Shown piece after piece: positions 25,743-33,925 of a stretch of 64,000 bases of DNA. The stretch's first letter is position 1; every line of letters begins with the position of its first letter. The position numbers were made by a program, and so were the translations under genes. Below the pieces are notes generated by a model. That model saw nothing but the letters and a program-made list of their open reading frames with translations. It ran no database searches and was not told where the DNA came from. This stretch comes from Armatimonadota bacterium (GTDB taxonomy: Bacteria > Sysuimicrobiota > Sysuimicrobiia > Sysuimicrobiales > Sysuimicrobiaceae): positions 70,411 to 134,410 of the forward strand of contig JAVKGX010000001.1 in NCBI GenBank assembly GCA_031432545.1. Direction: 5' to 3'.

Positions 25743-26313
25743 AGAAGTCCTCGTCGTGCCGCGCAACACCCTCCTCGCGGAGGGGACGTTTTGCGGGATG
25801 CGCCCACCTCTGCCGGTCTACCTGGAGCGCATCCGCTCCGGCGCTTTCTTCCGACGGCGCGGCGCGGTCGAAGACGACCCGTCCCTCAAGCAGATCATCC
25901 CCTACGTCGTGGTCCGGCGCGGCGAGACGATCTTTCTGTTCCGGCGCACGGATCGGGGTGGCGACGTGCGGCTCCACCACCGCTATTCAATCGGCATCGG
26001 CGGCCACGTCAACCGCTCCGACGTCGCCGGCGTGGACCCGATCGAGGCGGCGCTTGCGCGCGAGGCCGAAGAGGAACTCGTCTTTCAACGGCCTTGGACG
26101 GCGCGTCTGGTCGGCGTGCTGAACGACGACCGCAACCCGGTGGGGCGGGTCCACTTCGGGCTCGTGTACGAGGCGCATACCGACGGGGAGGTGTCGGTGC
26201 GGGAGACGGACGTGCTTGCCGGCGCGTTCGTGCCGGTGTCGGTCGTCCGGGAGCAGTACGACCGGATGGAGACGTGGTCGCAGCTCGTGATGGAGGGCAT
26301 GGGGTGGCGGTGA
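25723..26313 (+). CDS. Nudix hydrolase (phosphoesterase-type)
   Basis: 196-aa protein whose central part (about residues 60-150) is a Nudix domain, with GGHVN followed by AREAEEEL. The spacing between the Gly and the REAEEEL part is longer than the classical 23-residue box, as in the YfcD/phosphoesterase subgroup. The substrate is unknown. The GTG at 25723 follows CGGAGGAGG; an in-frame ATG at 25735 is an alternative. It overlaps mrpG by 20 bases and the following glycosylase gene by four. Confidence 0.82.
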   Translation: MLSKMDEEVLVVPRNTLLAEGTFCGMRPPLPVYLERIRSGAFFRRRGAVEDDPSLKQIIPYVVVRRGETIFLFRRTDRGGDVRLHHRYSIGIGGHVNRSDVAGVDPIEAALAREAEEELVFQRPWTARLVGVLNDDRNPVGRVHFGLVYEAHTDGEVSVRETDVLAGAFVPVSVVREQYDRMETWSQLVMEGMGWR

Positions 26314-27194
26314 GACCGCCGATTGCCGACCATGAAGCCACGACCTTTGAGGGAACCTCCTTCTCGCTGCCGCGGCGCGGCCTCGACCTGCGGCGTACGC
26401 TGGAGTGCGGGCAGGTGTTTCGCTACCGGTGGGCCGACGGCACCGCGGTCATCGTCGCCGGCGCCGCGGTGCTGCGCGTCCGTTCGGACCGATGGCGTCT
26501 GCACGTACGAAGCCGCATGCCGGCGGAGCACGTCGAGCGCTACCTGTGGGGTTGGGGCCCGATTCGGCCGTTGGAACGCGACCTCGCGCGCGATCCGGTC
26601 CTCGCGGCCGTCCTGCCGCACACCCGGGGCATCTCCATTCTCGGGCAGGATCCGTGGGAGACGCTGGCCACCTTCGTGATCTCTCAGAACAACAACATCC
26701 CCAAGATCCGCCTCAGCGTGGACCGGCTGTGCGCAGCGCTGGGCGAGCCCTCGGGGACGGGGCAAGACGCCTACTTTGCGTTCCCGGATCCTGCTCGCCT
26801 GGCGGATGCTCCGGAGCGGTTGCTGCGCGATGCGGCCGTCGGCTACCGCGCCCCGTACCTTCGCGCATTGGCACGTCGCATCGCCGAGGGCGATCCGACC
26901 CTGGAGGACCTGGCGGCCGCACCGTTCGACCGGGCGCGCGCGGCGCTGCTGGACCTGCCCGGCGTTGGCGAGAAGGTCGCCGAGTGCGTACTGCTGTTCG
27001 GGCTGGGACACCGCCAGGCGTTCCCGGTCGACGTGTGGGTGCAGAGGGCGGTCGAATCCCTCTACTTCGGCGGGCACCGGCGGAGACCGCGGGACATCCA
27101 GACCTTCGCCCGGGACCGTTTCGGTCCGCTGGCCGGACTAGCCCAGCAACACCTATTCCACTTCGCGCGGATCGTCCGCCGTAGCGCTGTCTGA
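26310..27194 (+). CDS. 8-oxoguanine DNA glycosylase/AP lyase, OGG1 type
   Basis: 294-aa base-excision repair enzyme. The N-terminal OGG_N-like domain (residues 1-110, with RRTLECGQVFRY) precedes the helix-hairpin-helix core. LPGVGEKVAEC gives the catalytic Lys, and PVDVWVQR gives the catalytic Asp, 17-20 residues later as in OGG1. The NNNIPKI segment is also conserved. The start is the GTG at 26310, overlapping the Nudix stop. Pairing with Nudix hydrolases fits oxidised-nucleotide defence (inference). Confidence 0.92.
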   Translation: MRPPIADHEATTFEGTSFSLPRRGLDLRRTLECGQVFRYRWADGTAVIVAGAAVLRVRSDRWRLHVRSRMPAEHVERYLWGWGPIRPLERDLARDPVLAAVLPHTRGISILGQDPWETLATFVISQNNNIPKIRLSVDRLCAALGEPSGTGQDAYFAFPDPARLADAPERLLRDAAVGYRAPYLRALARRIAEGDPTLEDLAAAPFDRARAALLDLPGVGEKVAECVLLFGLGHRQAFPVDVWVQRAVESLYFGGHRRRPRDIQTFARDRFGPLAGLAQQHLFHFARIVRRSAV

Positions 27195-27195
27195 C

Positions 27196-27262
27196 CTGCG
27201 CGCGTGCTCGCGCTGCGGGGGCCGGCTCGAAGTCCGGGCATTCGGTCGCTCCCGCCACCCCG
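27196..27262 (+). other. Stranded N-terminal half of a zinc ribbon, out of frame with the downstream Nudix gene
   Basis: Read in the frame one base off from the Nudix gene, this stretch encodes CSRCGGRLEV..., a typical first knuckle of the zinc ribbon of Nudix/NudC-like proteins. The second knuckle (CAGCG) is in the Nudix frame from 27266. No ATG, GTG or TTG opens the upstream frame after its last stop, so a single indel does not by itself restore a conventional gene. Confidence 0.5.
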
Positions 27263-27730
27263 GTGTGTGCGGGATGCGGGTTCGTCCTGTGGCAGAACCC
27301 CAAGCCGTGCGTGAACGCCCTCATCGTGCGGGATAGCGCCGGATCGGGGGGCGGAACCCGCCACAAAGTGCTCCTGACGCGGCGGGCGGTGGAGCCACAC
27401 AAGGGCATGTGGGACACCCCCGGCGGCTTCGTCGACATCGGAGAGCTGACCGAAGAGGCAGTGATCCGCGAGTGCGCGGAAGAACTCGGCGTCGAGGTGC
27501 GAATAAGGGGGCTGGTGAGCATCTCGGCCGACACCTACGGCGGCGAGCACACCCTGGTGCTGTCGTACTGGTGCGAGCTGGGCTCCGGCGAGCCGCATCC
27601 GGCTGACGACGTGGACGCGGTCGCCTGGTTTCCCGTCAGCTCCCCGGCCCCGCTGGCCTTCCGCAACGGGCAAGAAGCGATCCGCGCGTTGCGCGGTCTG
27701 CTGGACGATCCGCAGACCGCCCCCCGTTAA
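27263..27730 (+). CDS. Nudix hydrolase with half a zinc ribbon
   Basis: 155-aa protein as read from the GTG at 27263. The Nudix box is perfect: GGFVDIGE...RECAEELGV (Gly-x5-Glu-x7-Arg-Glu-x2-Glu-Glu-x-Gly). The opening CAGCGFVLWQNPKP is the second half of the zinc ribbon found in NADH-pyrophosphatase-like proteins; the first half lies upstream in another frame. The true N-terminus is therefore uncertain (frameshift, sequencing error or a shortened protein). Likely hydrolysis of a nucleoside diphosphate derivative. Its end overlaps uspA, which is convergent. Confidence 0.82.
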   Translation: MCAGCGFVLWQNPKPCVNALIVRDSAGSGGGTRHKVLLTRRAVEPHKGMWDTPGGFVDIGELTEEAVIRECAEELGVEVRIRGLVSISADTYGGEHTLVLSYWCELGSGEPHPADDVDAVAWFPVSSPAPLAFRNGQEAIRALRGLLDDPQTAPR

Positions 27731-28191
27731 CGAGCCGCCCTGTGCCGCACCGTCAGGACCGGCACGTCGCTGTGGCGCACGACGTGTTCGGCCACGCTGC
27801 CAAAGAGCACGCGGGCCAGTCCACTCCGCCCGTGCGTGCCCATCACAATCACGTCCGCCCGTTCGTGCGCAGCCACCTCCACGATCTTCGGGCCCGGGGT
27901 CCCGTCCACGAGGAGAGTGCGGGCGTGACGGAATGCGGCGCTGACGCGCGCGATCTCGCCCTCGGCCTGCCGGCGAACCTGCTGGAGGATCTCTGTGACC
28001 GCCTGGGGGTCTGCCCCGGCGGCCGGCACCGGGCCGAGGGGAGGCACGGCCGGTGCGACCGCCACCGTGTCGATCACGTGGAGCACCAGCGCCTCCGCGC
28101 CGAACGCCTCCTGGAGCGTTCGGGCCCACTCGAGCGCCGCCGACGATGCCTCCGAGAAATCCGTGGGAACGAGGATCCGCGAAATCTTCAT
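27727..28191 (-). CDS. Universal stress protein, UspA family
   Basis: 154-aa single-domain USP with the alpha/beta fold start ISRILVPTDFS and the ATP-binding pattern GTHGRSGLARVLFGSVAEHV near the C-terminus, so it should bind ATP. The start is the ATG at 28191 behind AGGAGG; the frame is open to 28242 without support. It lies 29 bases downstream of selD on the same strand and may share its transcript. Confidence 0.92.
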   Translation of the reverse strand: MKISRILVPTDFSEASSAALEWARTLQEAFGAEALVLHVIDTVAVAPAVPPLGPVPAAGADPQAVTEILQQVRRQAEGEIARVSAAFRHARTLLVDGTPGPKIVEVAAHERADVIVMGTHGRSGLARVLFGSVAEHVVRHSDVPVLTVRHRAAR

Positions 28192-28220
28192 CCCTTTGCC
28201 TCCTGGGTGCTTCTGCACGC

Positions 28221-29273
28221 CTACGCCACGACCTCGATCCATCCCTCCCCCGAATCCAGGACCTCACCCACCTCCGCGGCCACGCGGACGCCGCGCGCGG
28301 TCAGTGCCGCCCGCAACGCCCCGATACGCTCGGGCGCCACGGCGATGAGCAGACCCCCGCTTGTCTGCGCATCGCACAGGAGCACACGGGCTTCCTCGGA
28401 CACGGCATCGCTCCAGCGCACGTAGCCTTCGGCCGCGGCACGGTTGCGCTGACTGCCGCCGGGCACCACGCCCGCCCGCGCCAGCACCCACGCCTCCTCC
28501 AGAACCGGCACGGCCCCTACCCGCAGCCGTGCGGCCACCCGCGACGCCTCCGCCATCTCCCGCAGATGCCCGATCAGACCGTACCCGGTGACGTCGGTGC
28601 ACGCGTGCACGCCGACTGCGAGCATCGCGGCAACCGCGGGCCCATTGAGCTGGAGCATGACCTGCGTTGCGGATTCCACCGTCTCCTCCGACGTGCGTCC
28701 GTACTTGATGCCGGTCGTGACGACGCCGAGTCCGATCGGCTTGGTGAGCACCAGGCGGTCGCCCGGTCGAGCGCCGGCGTTCGTCACGATGCGATCGGCG
28801 GCTGTGAACCCGGTCACCGCATACCCGAACTTCACCTCGCGGTCTTCGATCGAGTGACCGCCGCCGATCACCACGCCCGCCTCGGTCATCTTGTCCGCAC
28901 CGCCCCGTACGATCTGAACGACGACCTCCCGGGACAGGTGCGCCCGCGGGTACGCCAGGAAGTTCAGGGCGAGCGCCGGATCCGCTCCCATGGCGTAGAT
29001 GTCGGACAGGCTGTTGGCCGCAGCGATCGCCCCGTAGGCGTACGGGTCGTCCACGAAGGGGGTGAAGATGTCGAGGGTCTGTACCAGCACCCGATCCCCG
29101 CTCACGCGGTAGACGGCCGCGTCGTCGCGTGTGCGCAGTCCGACCAGCGGCCGCGAATCGGCCGCGGCCGGCAGGTTGGCCAAGATGGCGGCCAGGTCCT
29201 CCGGACCCAGTTTCGACGCTCAGCCGGCGCAGTCCACCAGGCTGGTGAGCCGCACCCGCTCCCGCTCGGTCAC
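28221..29273 (-). CDS. selD: Selenide, water dikinase with selenocysteine (in-frame UGA)
   Basis: Makes selenophosphate from selenide and ATP, the selenium donor for Sec-tRNA and selenouridine. A frame starting at TTG 29183 misses the N-terminus. Reading through TGA at 29222-29220 gives 350 aa from the GTG at 29273, which follows AAGGAGG at a good distance. The N-terminus then reads ...LTSLVDCAG-U-ASKLGP, placing Sec18 exactly where E. coli SelD has essential Cys17 and keeping the following essential Lys (Lys21). Further family marks are TLDIFTPFVDDPYAYG, GGGHSIED and DAQTSGG. A hairpin lies 9 bases past the UGA codon. selA, selB and selC are not in the window. Confidence 0.93.
29192..29210 (-). 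promoter_or_regulatory. Candidate bacterial SECIS hairpin in selD
   Basis: Immediately 3' of the UGA, the coding strand can form CTGGGTCC / GGACCTGG with a GGA loop (five Watson-Crick pairs GGTCC/GGACC, extended by two wobbles and a C-G pair). Distance and position suit a SelB-binding element. Folding was judged by eye. Confidence 0.6.
29220..29222 (-). other. UGA selenocysteine codon of selD
   Basis: In-frame TGA at codon 18, at the family's active-site Cys/Sec position, with strong SelD homology on both sides and a good ribosome site upstream. Confidence 0.9.
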
Positions 29274-29354
29274 CGTCCGTTCCTCCTTTCGCAGACGCAC
29301 TCCCATTGTACGGCCTGCTGCGGCGGCACGACCGGGGCGCCGTGGGCGGGAGGC

Positions 29355-29383
29355 TTGGGGCGACCCGCGCGGCCAGGTATAGT
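29355..29383 (+). promoter_or_regulatory. Promoter of the second LysR gene, possible leaderless start
   Basis: -35 TTGGGG (29355-29360), 17-base spacer, -10 TATAGT (29378-29383). The ATG begins nine bases after the -10 and no Shine-Dalgarno fits, so transcription may start at or very near the start codon. Confidence 0.55.
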
Positions 29384-29392
29384 GGATGTGGA

Positions 29393-30322
29393 ATGCTCAA
29401 CGTGCACCAGCTCAAGATCTTCCACACGGTGGCGCGGGCGGGATCTTTCTCCCGCGCGGCGGAAGAGTTGCGCATCACGCAGCCGTCCGTGAGCATCCAG
29501 GTGCGCGAACTGGAACGGACGTTGGGCGTAGAGTTGTTCGACCAGATCGGCAAGCGGATCTTCTTGACCGAGGCCGGGCGCGTGCTGGACGAGTACGCGG
29601 TACGCGTGCTGGGCCTGCTGCAGGAAGCCGAGGCCGCGATCCGCGATCTCCGGGGGCTTGCTGGAGGGACCCTGCGCGTGGGTGCCAGCAACACGCCGGG
29701 TACGTACCTGCTGCCCCCGCTGCTGGGCGAGCTGCGCCGGCGCGTCCCCGACGCGGAGATCACGCTCGACATCGCCGGTACCCGGCGCGTCCACGAGCGC
29801 ATTCTGCGCAACGAACTCGACGTCGGTGTCGTCGGCACGGGCATGCGGCACGATTCCCTGGTCGCCTTCCCCTACCGCAGCGATGAGATGGTGACCATCG
29901 CCGCCCCCGACAGCCCGTTGGCGCATCGCGGGGAAGTCCGCGCGGCCGACGTCCTCCGCGAGCGGCTGATTTTGCGCGAGCGCGGCAGCGGCACGCGCGA
30001 GGCGGTGGAGCAGGCGTTCCGCTCGCTCGGTCTCGTTCCCTCGCCCGCCATGGAGATTTCGAGCAACGAGACGATCGTCAATGCCGTGGCCGCCGGCTTG
30101 GGGGTCGGGATCGTCTCACAACTCGCCGTCGAGGACACCCAGCGTGCCGGGCGCGTCCGGGTCATACCGGTGGCCGACCTGAGGGCCGTGCGCACGCTGT
30201 GGGTCGTGCGACACCGCGAGAAGCGGCTGACGTCGCTGCTGCGGGCCTTCCTCGAGATGCTGGGCGACCCGCAGCTCGTACAGGCGGCCGGGTCCGGCCT
30301 CACCGACGCGGGCCTGCGCTAG
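29393..30322 (+). CDS. LysR-family transcriptional regulator (selD-divergent)
   Basis: 309-aa LysR regulator: a helix-turn-helix in residues 1-65 (HQLKIFHTVARAGSFSRAAE... ITQPSVSIQ) and an effector domain at about 90-300. Segments such as GTREAVEQAF and GLGVGIVSQLAV resemble the CysB/CbbR-like subgroup. It starts at ATG 29393; the earlier frame from 29306 is not supported. It is divergent from selD (119-base gap), so it may control selD, but no clear T-N11-A palindrome was recognised there. The archease gene follows closely. Confidence 0.9.
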   Translation: MLNVHQLKIFHTVARAGSFSRAAEELRITQPSVSIQVRELERTLGVELFDQIGKRIFLTEAGRVLDEYAVRVLGLLQEAEAAIRDLRGLAGGTLRVGASNTPGTYLLPPLLGELRRRVPDAEITLDIAGTRRVHERILRNELDVGVVGTGMRHDSLVAFPYRSDEMVTIAAPDSPLAHRGEVRAADVLRERLILRERGSGTREAVEQAFRSLGLVPSPAMEISSNETIVNAVAAGLGVGIVSQLAVEDTQRAGRVRVIPVADLRAVRTLWVVRHREKRLTSLLRAFLEMLGDPQLVQAAGSGLTDAGLR

Positions 30323-30326
30323 GGTC

Positions 30327-30740
30327 TTGCCGTTCGAGATCCTCGAGCACACCGCCGAGGTCGGCCTGCGGGCCGAGGCTCCCACGCTGCCCGCGCTGCT
30401 GGCCGACCTGGGCATGGGCCTGTTCTCCCTGATCACCGACGTGCAGACGGTGCGCCGCGTCCGGACTTGGGATGTCGAGGTGGCTTCCCCGGACCTGCCG
30501 TCTGTTGTGGTGGACTGGCTGAATGAGTTGCTGTTTTTGCATGCGCGGGACGGCGCGCTGGCCGCAGAGGTCTGCGTCCACGAGGTCTCGCCGACCCACC
30601 TGCATGCCACACTGCACGGGGAGCCCTTCGACCCGCAGCGTCACCCGCGCGGCATCGAGGTCAAGGCTGCCACCTACCACCAGCTCCGGGTCGACTCCGT
30701 TGACGGGACCTGGACGGCGGTGGTCTATCTGGACATCTGA
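30327..30740 (+). CDS. Archease (RtcB RNA-ligase cofactor family)
   Basis: 137-aa archease-like protein with the family landmarks LEHTAEVGL near the start, DWLNELLFL at about residues 65-75, GIEVKAATYHQL, and the C-terminal YLDI. Archeases help RtcB reload GTP and metal. The first metal-site residue, usually Asp in HTADIG, is Glu here, a conservative change; the last Asp is kept. It starts with TTG at 30327, just after the LysR stop. No rtcB gene is in the window. Confidence 0.85.
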   Translation: MPFEILEHTAEVGLRAEAPTLPALLADLGMGLFSLITDVQTVRRVRTWDVEVASPDLPSVVVDWLNELLFLHARDGALAAEVCVHEVSPTHLHATLHGEPFDPQRHPRGIEVKAATYHQLRVDSVDGTWTAVVYLDI

Positions 30741-30759
30741 CAGGCAGCCACGGTATCGT
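30730..30759 (+). promoter_or_regulatory. Candidate promoter of the serine T-box operon
   Basis: -35 TGGACA (30730-30735, five of six consensus), 18-base spacer, -10 TATCGT (30754-30759). It overlaps the end of the archease gene. The predicted start near 30766 gives a leader of about 285 nt up to the terminator end. Confidence 0.5.
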
Positions 30760-30765
30760 ACGGAA

Positions 30766-31050
30766 TAACCCGGCCGCGTGGCCCTTCAGACGAACGCGAC
30801 GAAGGGGACGGGTTCGCGGCGGCCGCAAAGCGAGCCGGCGGTGGGTGCGAGCCGGCCGGTGGCTGCGGACGTTTCCATCCTCCGAGCTCCGGCGAGAGCC
30901 GGCGGGCGCGCCCGTGACAGCGACAAAGAGCGCCGTGGTCGGGTCGACGGCAAAGCGCGAGCCATCGCGGGACCGTCGCCCGATCCCGGAAGCAGAGTGG
31001 CACCGCGGGAGGCCTCCCGTCTCTGAGCAGACGTCGGAGGCATTTTCGTT
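30766..31050 (+). promoter_or_regulatory. T-box leader, predicted tRNA-Ser specific
   Basis: The roughly 380-base gap before the aminotransferase gene is a T-box riboswitch. Stem I has the distal motif AGCGAG followed by GGTGGGTGCGAGCC. A TCC at 30874-30876 is the best specifier candidate (Ser). The T-box AGAGTGGCACCGCGG lies at 30994-31008 and a terminator follows. The bulge UGGC pairs with an acceptor having discriminator G, as in tRNA-Ser. The downstream genes serA and serS confirm the amino acid. The specifier is less certain than the T-box itself. Confidence 0.9.
31012..31050 (+). terminator. Intrinsic terminator of the serine T-box
   Basis: GCCTCC pairs with GGAGGC (31036-31041), with an inner GTCT/AGAC stem, followed by ATTTTCGTT. 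The 5' arm overlaps the antiterminator region GGGAGGCC, as expected for a T-box switch. Confidence 0.8.
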
Positions 31051-31120
31051 GGGGGCAGGAGGACCCAAGATGGCTTCCTGCAGCGGGCGGCAACCCGCCG
31101 CAGGTCTACGGAGGTGCACC

Positions 31121-32278
31121 GTGGATGAGTTGTTGCTGATTCCCGGACCGACGCCCGTTCCCCGGTCCGTGCGCGAGGCGCAGGCACGCCCGATGATGAA
31201 CCACCGCAGCGAGCCGTTCGCCCAGATCCTGCGCGAGGTGCTCGACGGGTTGCGGTGGCTGTGCGTCACACAGCAACCCGTGCTGCCGTACGCATCCTCC
31301 GGCACGGGCGCCCTGGAGGCGGCGGTGACGAACGTGCTCTCGCCCGGCGATCGCGTGCTGGCGCTGGTCTGCGGCGCGTTCGGAGACCGCTTCGCCCGCA
31401 TCGCCCAGGCGTACGGCGCCGAGGTTCGGAGGATCGACACAAAGTGGGGCACGGCGGTTCCGCCCGAACGGGTCGGTGACGCGCTGGAACGGGACGAATA
31501 CCGGGCCGTGCTCGTCACGCACAACGAGACGTCCACCGGCGTGCAGAACGATCTGGCGGCCATCGCCGCCGCCCGCAAGGACCATCCAGCCCTGCTGCTC
31601 GTGGACGCGGTGTCATCGCTGGGGGCGATCCCGCTGGAGATGGACGCCTGGGGTGTCGACGTCGTCGCCAGCGCGTCGCAGAAAGCGCTTCGGTGCCCGC
31701 CGGGTGTGGCCTTCGTCGCAGCGAGCGAACGGGCCTGGGCGGCGCACCGCCAAGCCCGCATGCCCCGCTACTACTGGGACTTCTCGATCACGCGCAACGC
31801 CCTGGAGCAGCGCCTCACGCAGACGCCCTTCACGCCCCCGGTCTCCCTCTTCTACGCGCTTCAGGAGGGGCTGCGCCTGATCCGCGACGAGGGCCTGCCC
31901 GAGGGCTTCGCGAGGCACCGTCTGCTCAGCCGGGCCACCCGCGCGGGCATCGAGGCGATGGGGCTGCGGCCGGTCGCCGAAGCCGGCTGCGCGTCGTGGG
32001 CGGTCACCGCGGTCTGGCTCCCAGAGGGTATCTCCGCCGGGCAGGTCGTCGGCCCCATGCGCGACCGATACGGCATCGTCCTGGCTGGCGGGCAGGGCCA
32101 ACTGGAGGGCAAGGTGTTCCGCATCGGCCATCTCGGCGCTGTCTACCCCGCCGACATCCTGCGGTGCATGGAGGCGCTCGAACGCGTGCTGCGCTCTCTC
32201 GGTCTAGCGGTGCCGGAGGCAGCCGGCGTGCGTGCCGCCCAACGGGTTTTCGACGAGGAGGCCGCGGGGGTCGCGTGA
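31121..32278 (+). CDS. Class V PLP aminotransferase, probable serine-pathway transaminase
   Basis: 385-aa fold-type I aminotransferase of the alanine-glyoxylate/serine-pyruvate group: LIPGPTPVP at the N-terminus, VDAVSSLGA with the cofactor-binding Asp, and the PLP Lys in SASQKAL. The GTG start at 31121 follows GGAGGT. Co-transcription with serA and serS behind a serine T-box suggests it performs the phosphoserine aminotransferase step (3-phosphohydroxypyruvate to phosphoserine) in place of a classical SerC. Serine-glyoxylate or alanine-glyoxylate transamination remains possible. Its stop overlaps the serA start. Confidence 0.88.
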   Translation: MDELLLIPGPTPVPRSVREAQARPMMNHRSEPFAQILREVLDGLRWLCVTQQPVLPYASSGTGALEAAVTNVLSPGDRVLALVCGAFGDRFARIAQAYGAEVRRIDTKWGTAVPPERVGDALERDEYRAVLVTHNETSTGVQNDLAAIAAARKDHPALLLVDAVSSLGAIPLEMDAWGVDVVASASQKALRCPPGVAFVAASERAWAAHRQARMPRYYWDFSITRNALEQRLTQTPFTPPVSLFYALQEGLRLIRDEGLPEGFARHRLLSRATRAGIEAMGLRPVAEAGCASWAVTAVWLPEGISAGQVVGPMRDRYGIVLAGGQGQLEGKVFRIGHLGAVYPADILRCMEALERVLRSLGLAVPEAAGVRAAQRVFDEEAAGVA

Positions 32279-33912
32279 AGACGGCACACCGCTTTGCGCC
32301 CATCGCGGATCGACCGCTCACGTCCGACGGCGAGCCTTTCCGCGTGCTCGTCACCGACGACATCGGGCAGGCCGGGCTGCAGCATCTGCAGGCCCGCACC
32401 CACCTCGAAGTCCGTTCGGATCTGGAAGAAGACGCGCTCATCGCGCACATCGGCGGTCGCGACGCGCTGGTCGTCCGCAGCCGGACGCGCGTCACGCAGC
32501 GCGTCATTGAAGCCGCAGACCGCTTGCGGGTGATCGTACGCGCCGGCGTGGGCACCGACAACATCGACCTCGATGCGGCCACGCGGGCCGGCATCTTGGT
32601 GATCAACACCCCGGACAGCAGCGTACGCGCGACGGCCGAGCACACGATCGCGATGCTGCTGGCGCTTTGCCGCAACATCCCGCAGGCACACGCCTCCGTC
32701 GTCCGTGGGGAGTGGCAGCGCGAGCGCTTCGTGGGCACCGAGATCTACGGCAAGACCCTGGGCGTCGTCGGCCTGGGACGCATCGGCGGGCAGGTGGCGC
32801 GCCTTGCCGGTGCGCTGGGCATGCGCGTGATCGCCCACGATCCCTACGTGACCGAAGATCGCGCCGCGCAGTCGGGCGCCACCCTCGTCCCGCTCGATCG
32901 GCTGTGGGCGGAATCCGATTTCATCACCCTCCACCTGCCGCTCAACACCCAGACGCGAGGGACGATCGACCGCCACGTGCTGTGGAACATCAAGCCGGGC
33001 GTGCGGATCGTCAACTGTGCGCGTGGCGGCCTGATCGACGAGGCAGCGCTGCACGAGGCCCTGGAGGACGGGCGGGTCGCAGGTGCCGCCTTGGATGTCT
33101 TCGAATCCGAGCCACCTCTCGACCGGAGGCTGATCGACCACCCCCGTGTGATCGCAACCCCGCACCTGGGGGCGTCCACGCGCGAAGCCCAGGAGGCCAT
33201 TGGCCTGGACGCGGCCGAGCAACTCCTCCAGGCGCTGGAGGGCCGACTTCCACGGGGGACCGTCAACGTCGCCGCGCTGCGCCCCGAGGCCTGGGAGCGC
33301 CTGGCCCCGCACCTGGAGCTGGCGCGGGTGCTCGGCGCCCTCGCGCGCCAGCTCGGCCCCGGGCCGGCTGAGGTCGTGGAGGTACGCCTGGAGGGTGAAC
33401 TCGCCTCCGCCGAGCCGTCGCTGCTCACCTCGTCCGTGCTGGCTGGCCTGCTCGGAGGCGTCACCGCTCAGACCGTCAATCTCGTCAACGCACCGCTGGT
33501 GGCCTCCGAGCGCGGGCTGCGCGTCGTCGAGAGCCGACAGGACAGCAGCGACGACTTCGCCAGCCTCATGGTCGTCACCGCGCGTACGGGCGTGGGGGAA
33601 CTCTCGCTGGCCGGGACCCTGTTCGGCCACCGCGAGCCGCGCATCGTGCGCATCGGAGAGTATCGCATCGACCTGGCGCCGGCCGCGCACATGCTGTTCG
33701 CCTGGAACACCGACCGCCCCGGCATGATCGGGCGCGTCGGCACGATTCTGGGGCGCTTCGGCGTCAACATCGCGGGGATGCACCTGGGCCGCCAGAACCC
33801 GGGAGGCGTCGCCGTGATGGTGCTCACCCTGGACGACCCCGTGCCGGCGGCGGCGGTCGCCGAGATCCAGTCCGTAGACGGGATCTACGACGTCAAGGTG
33901 GCGCAACTGTAG
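32275..33912 (+). CDS. serA: D-3-phosphoglycerate dehydrogenase, long form with ACT domain
   Basis: 545-aa NAD-dependent enzyme, first step of serine synthesis. From the GTG at 32275 there is an unusual lead of about 22 residues before FRVLVTDDI. The catalytic and Rossmann domains (about 25-335) show GVVGLGRIGGQ, NCARGGLIDE and the catalytic His in TPHLGAST. The allosteric substrate-binding domain (about 340-470) and a C-terminal ACT domain (about 475-545, with DRPGMIGRVGTILG) follow, so serine feedback is expected in addition to T-box control. Confidence 0.95.
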   Translation: MKTAHRFAPIADRPLTSDGEPFRVLVTDDIGQAGLQHLQARTHLEVRSDLEEDALIAHIGGRDALVVRSRTRVTQRVIEAADRLRVIVRAGVGTDNIDLDAATRAGILVINTPDSSVRATAEHTIAMLLALCRNIPQAHASVVRGEWQRERFVGTEIYGKTLGVVGLGRIGGQVARLAGALGMRVIAHDPYVTEDRAAQSGATLVPLDRLWAESDFITLHLPLNTQTRGTIDRHVLWNIKPGVRIVNCARGGLIDEAALHEALEDGRVAGAALDVFESEPPLDRRLIDHPRVIATPHLGASTREAQEAIGLDAAEQLLQALEGRLPRGTVNVAALRPEAWERLAPHLELARVLGALARQLGPGPAEVVEVRLEGELASAEPSLLTSSVLAGLLGGVTAQTVNLVNAPLVASERGLRVVESRQDSSDDFASLMVVTARTGVGELSLAGTLFGHREPRIVRIGEYRIDLAPAAHMLFAWNTDRPGMIGRVGTILGRFGVNIAGMHLGRQNPGGVAVMVLTLDDPVPAAAVAEIQSVDGIYDVKVAQL

Positions 33913-33925
33913 GGAGTGGCATCCA

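Noticed and set aside
28221-29183. Short SelD frame starting at TTG 29183
   Set aside because: It lacks the conserved N-terminal catalytic loop; the UGA read-through version is complete and has a proper ribosome site.
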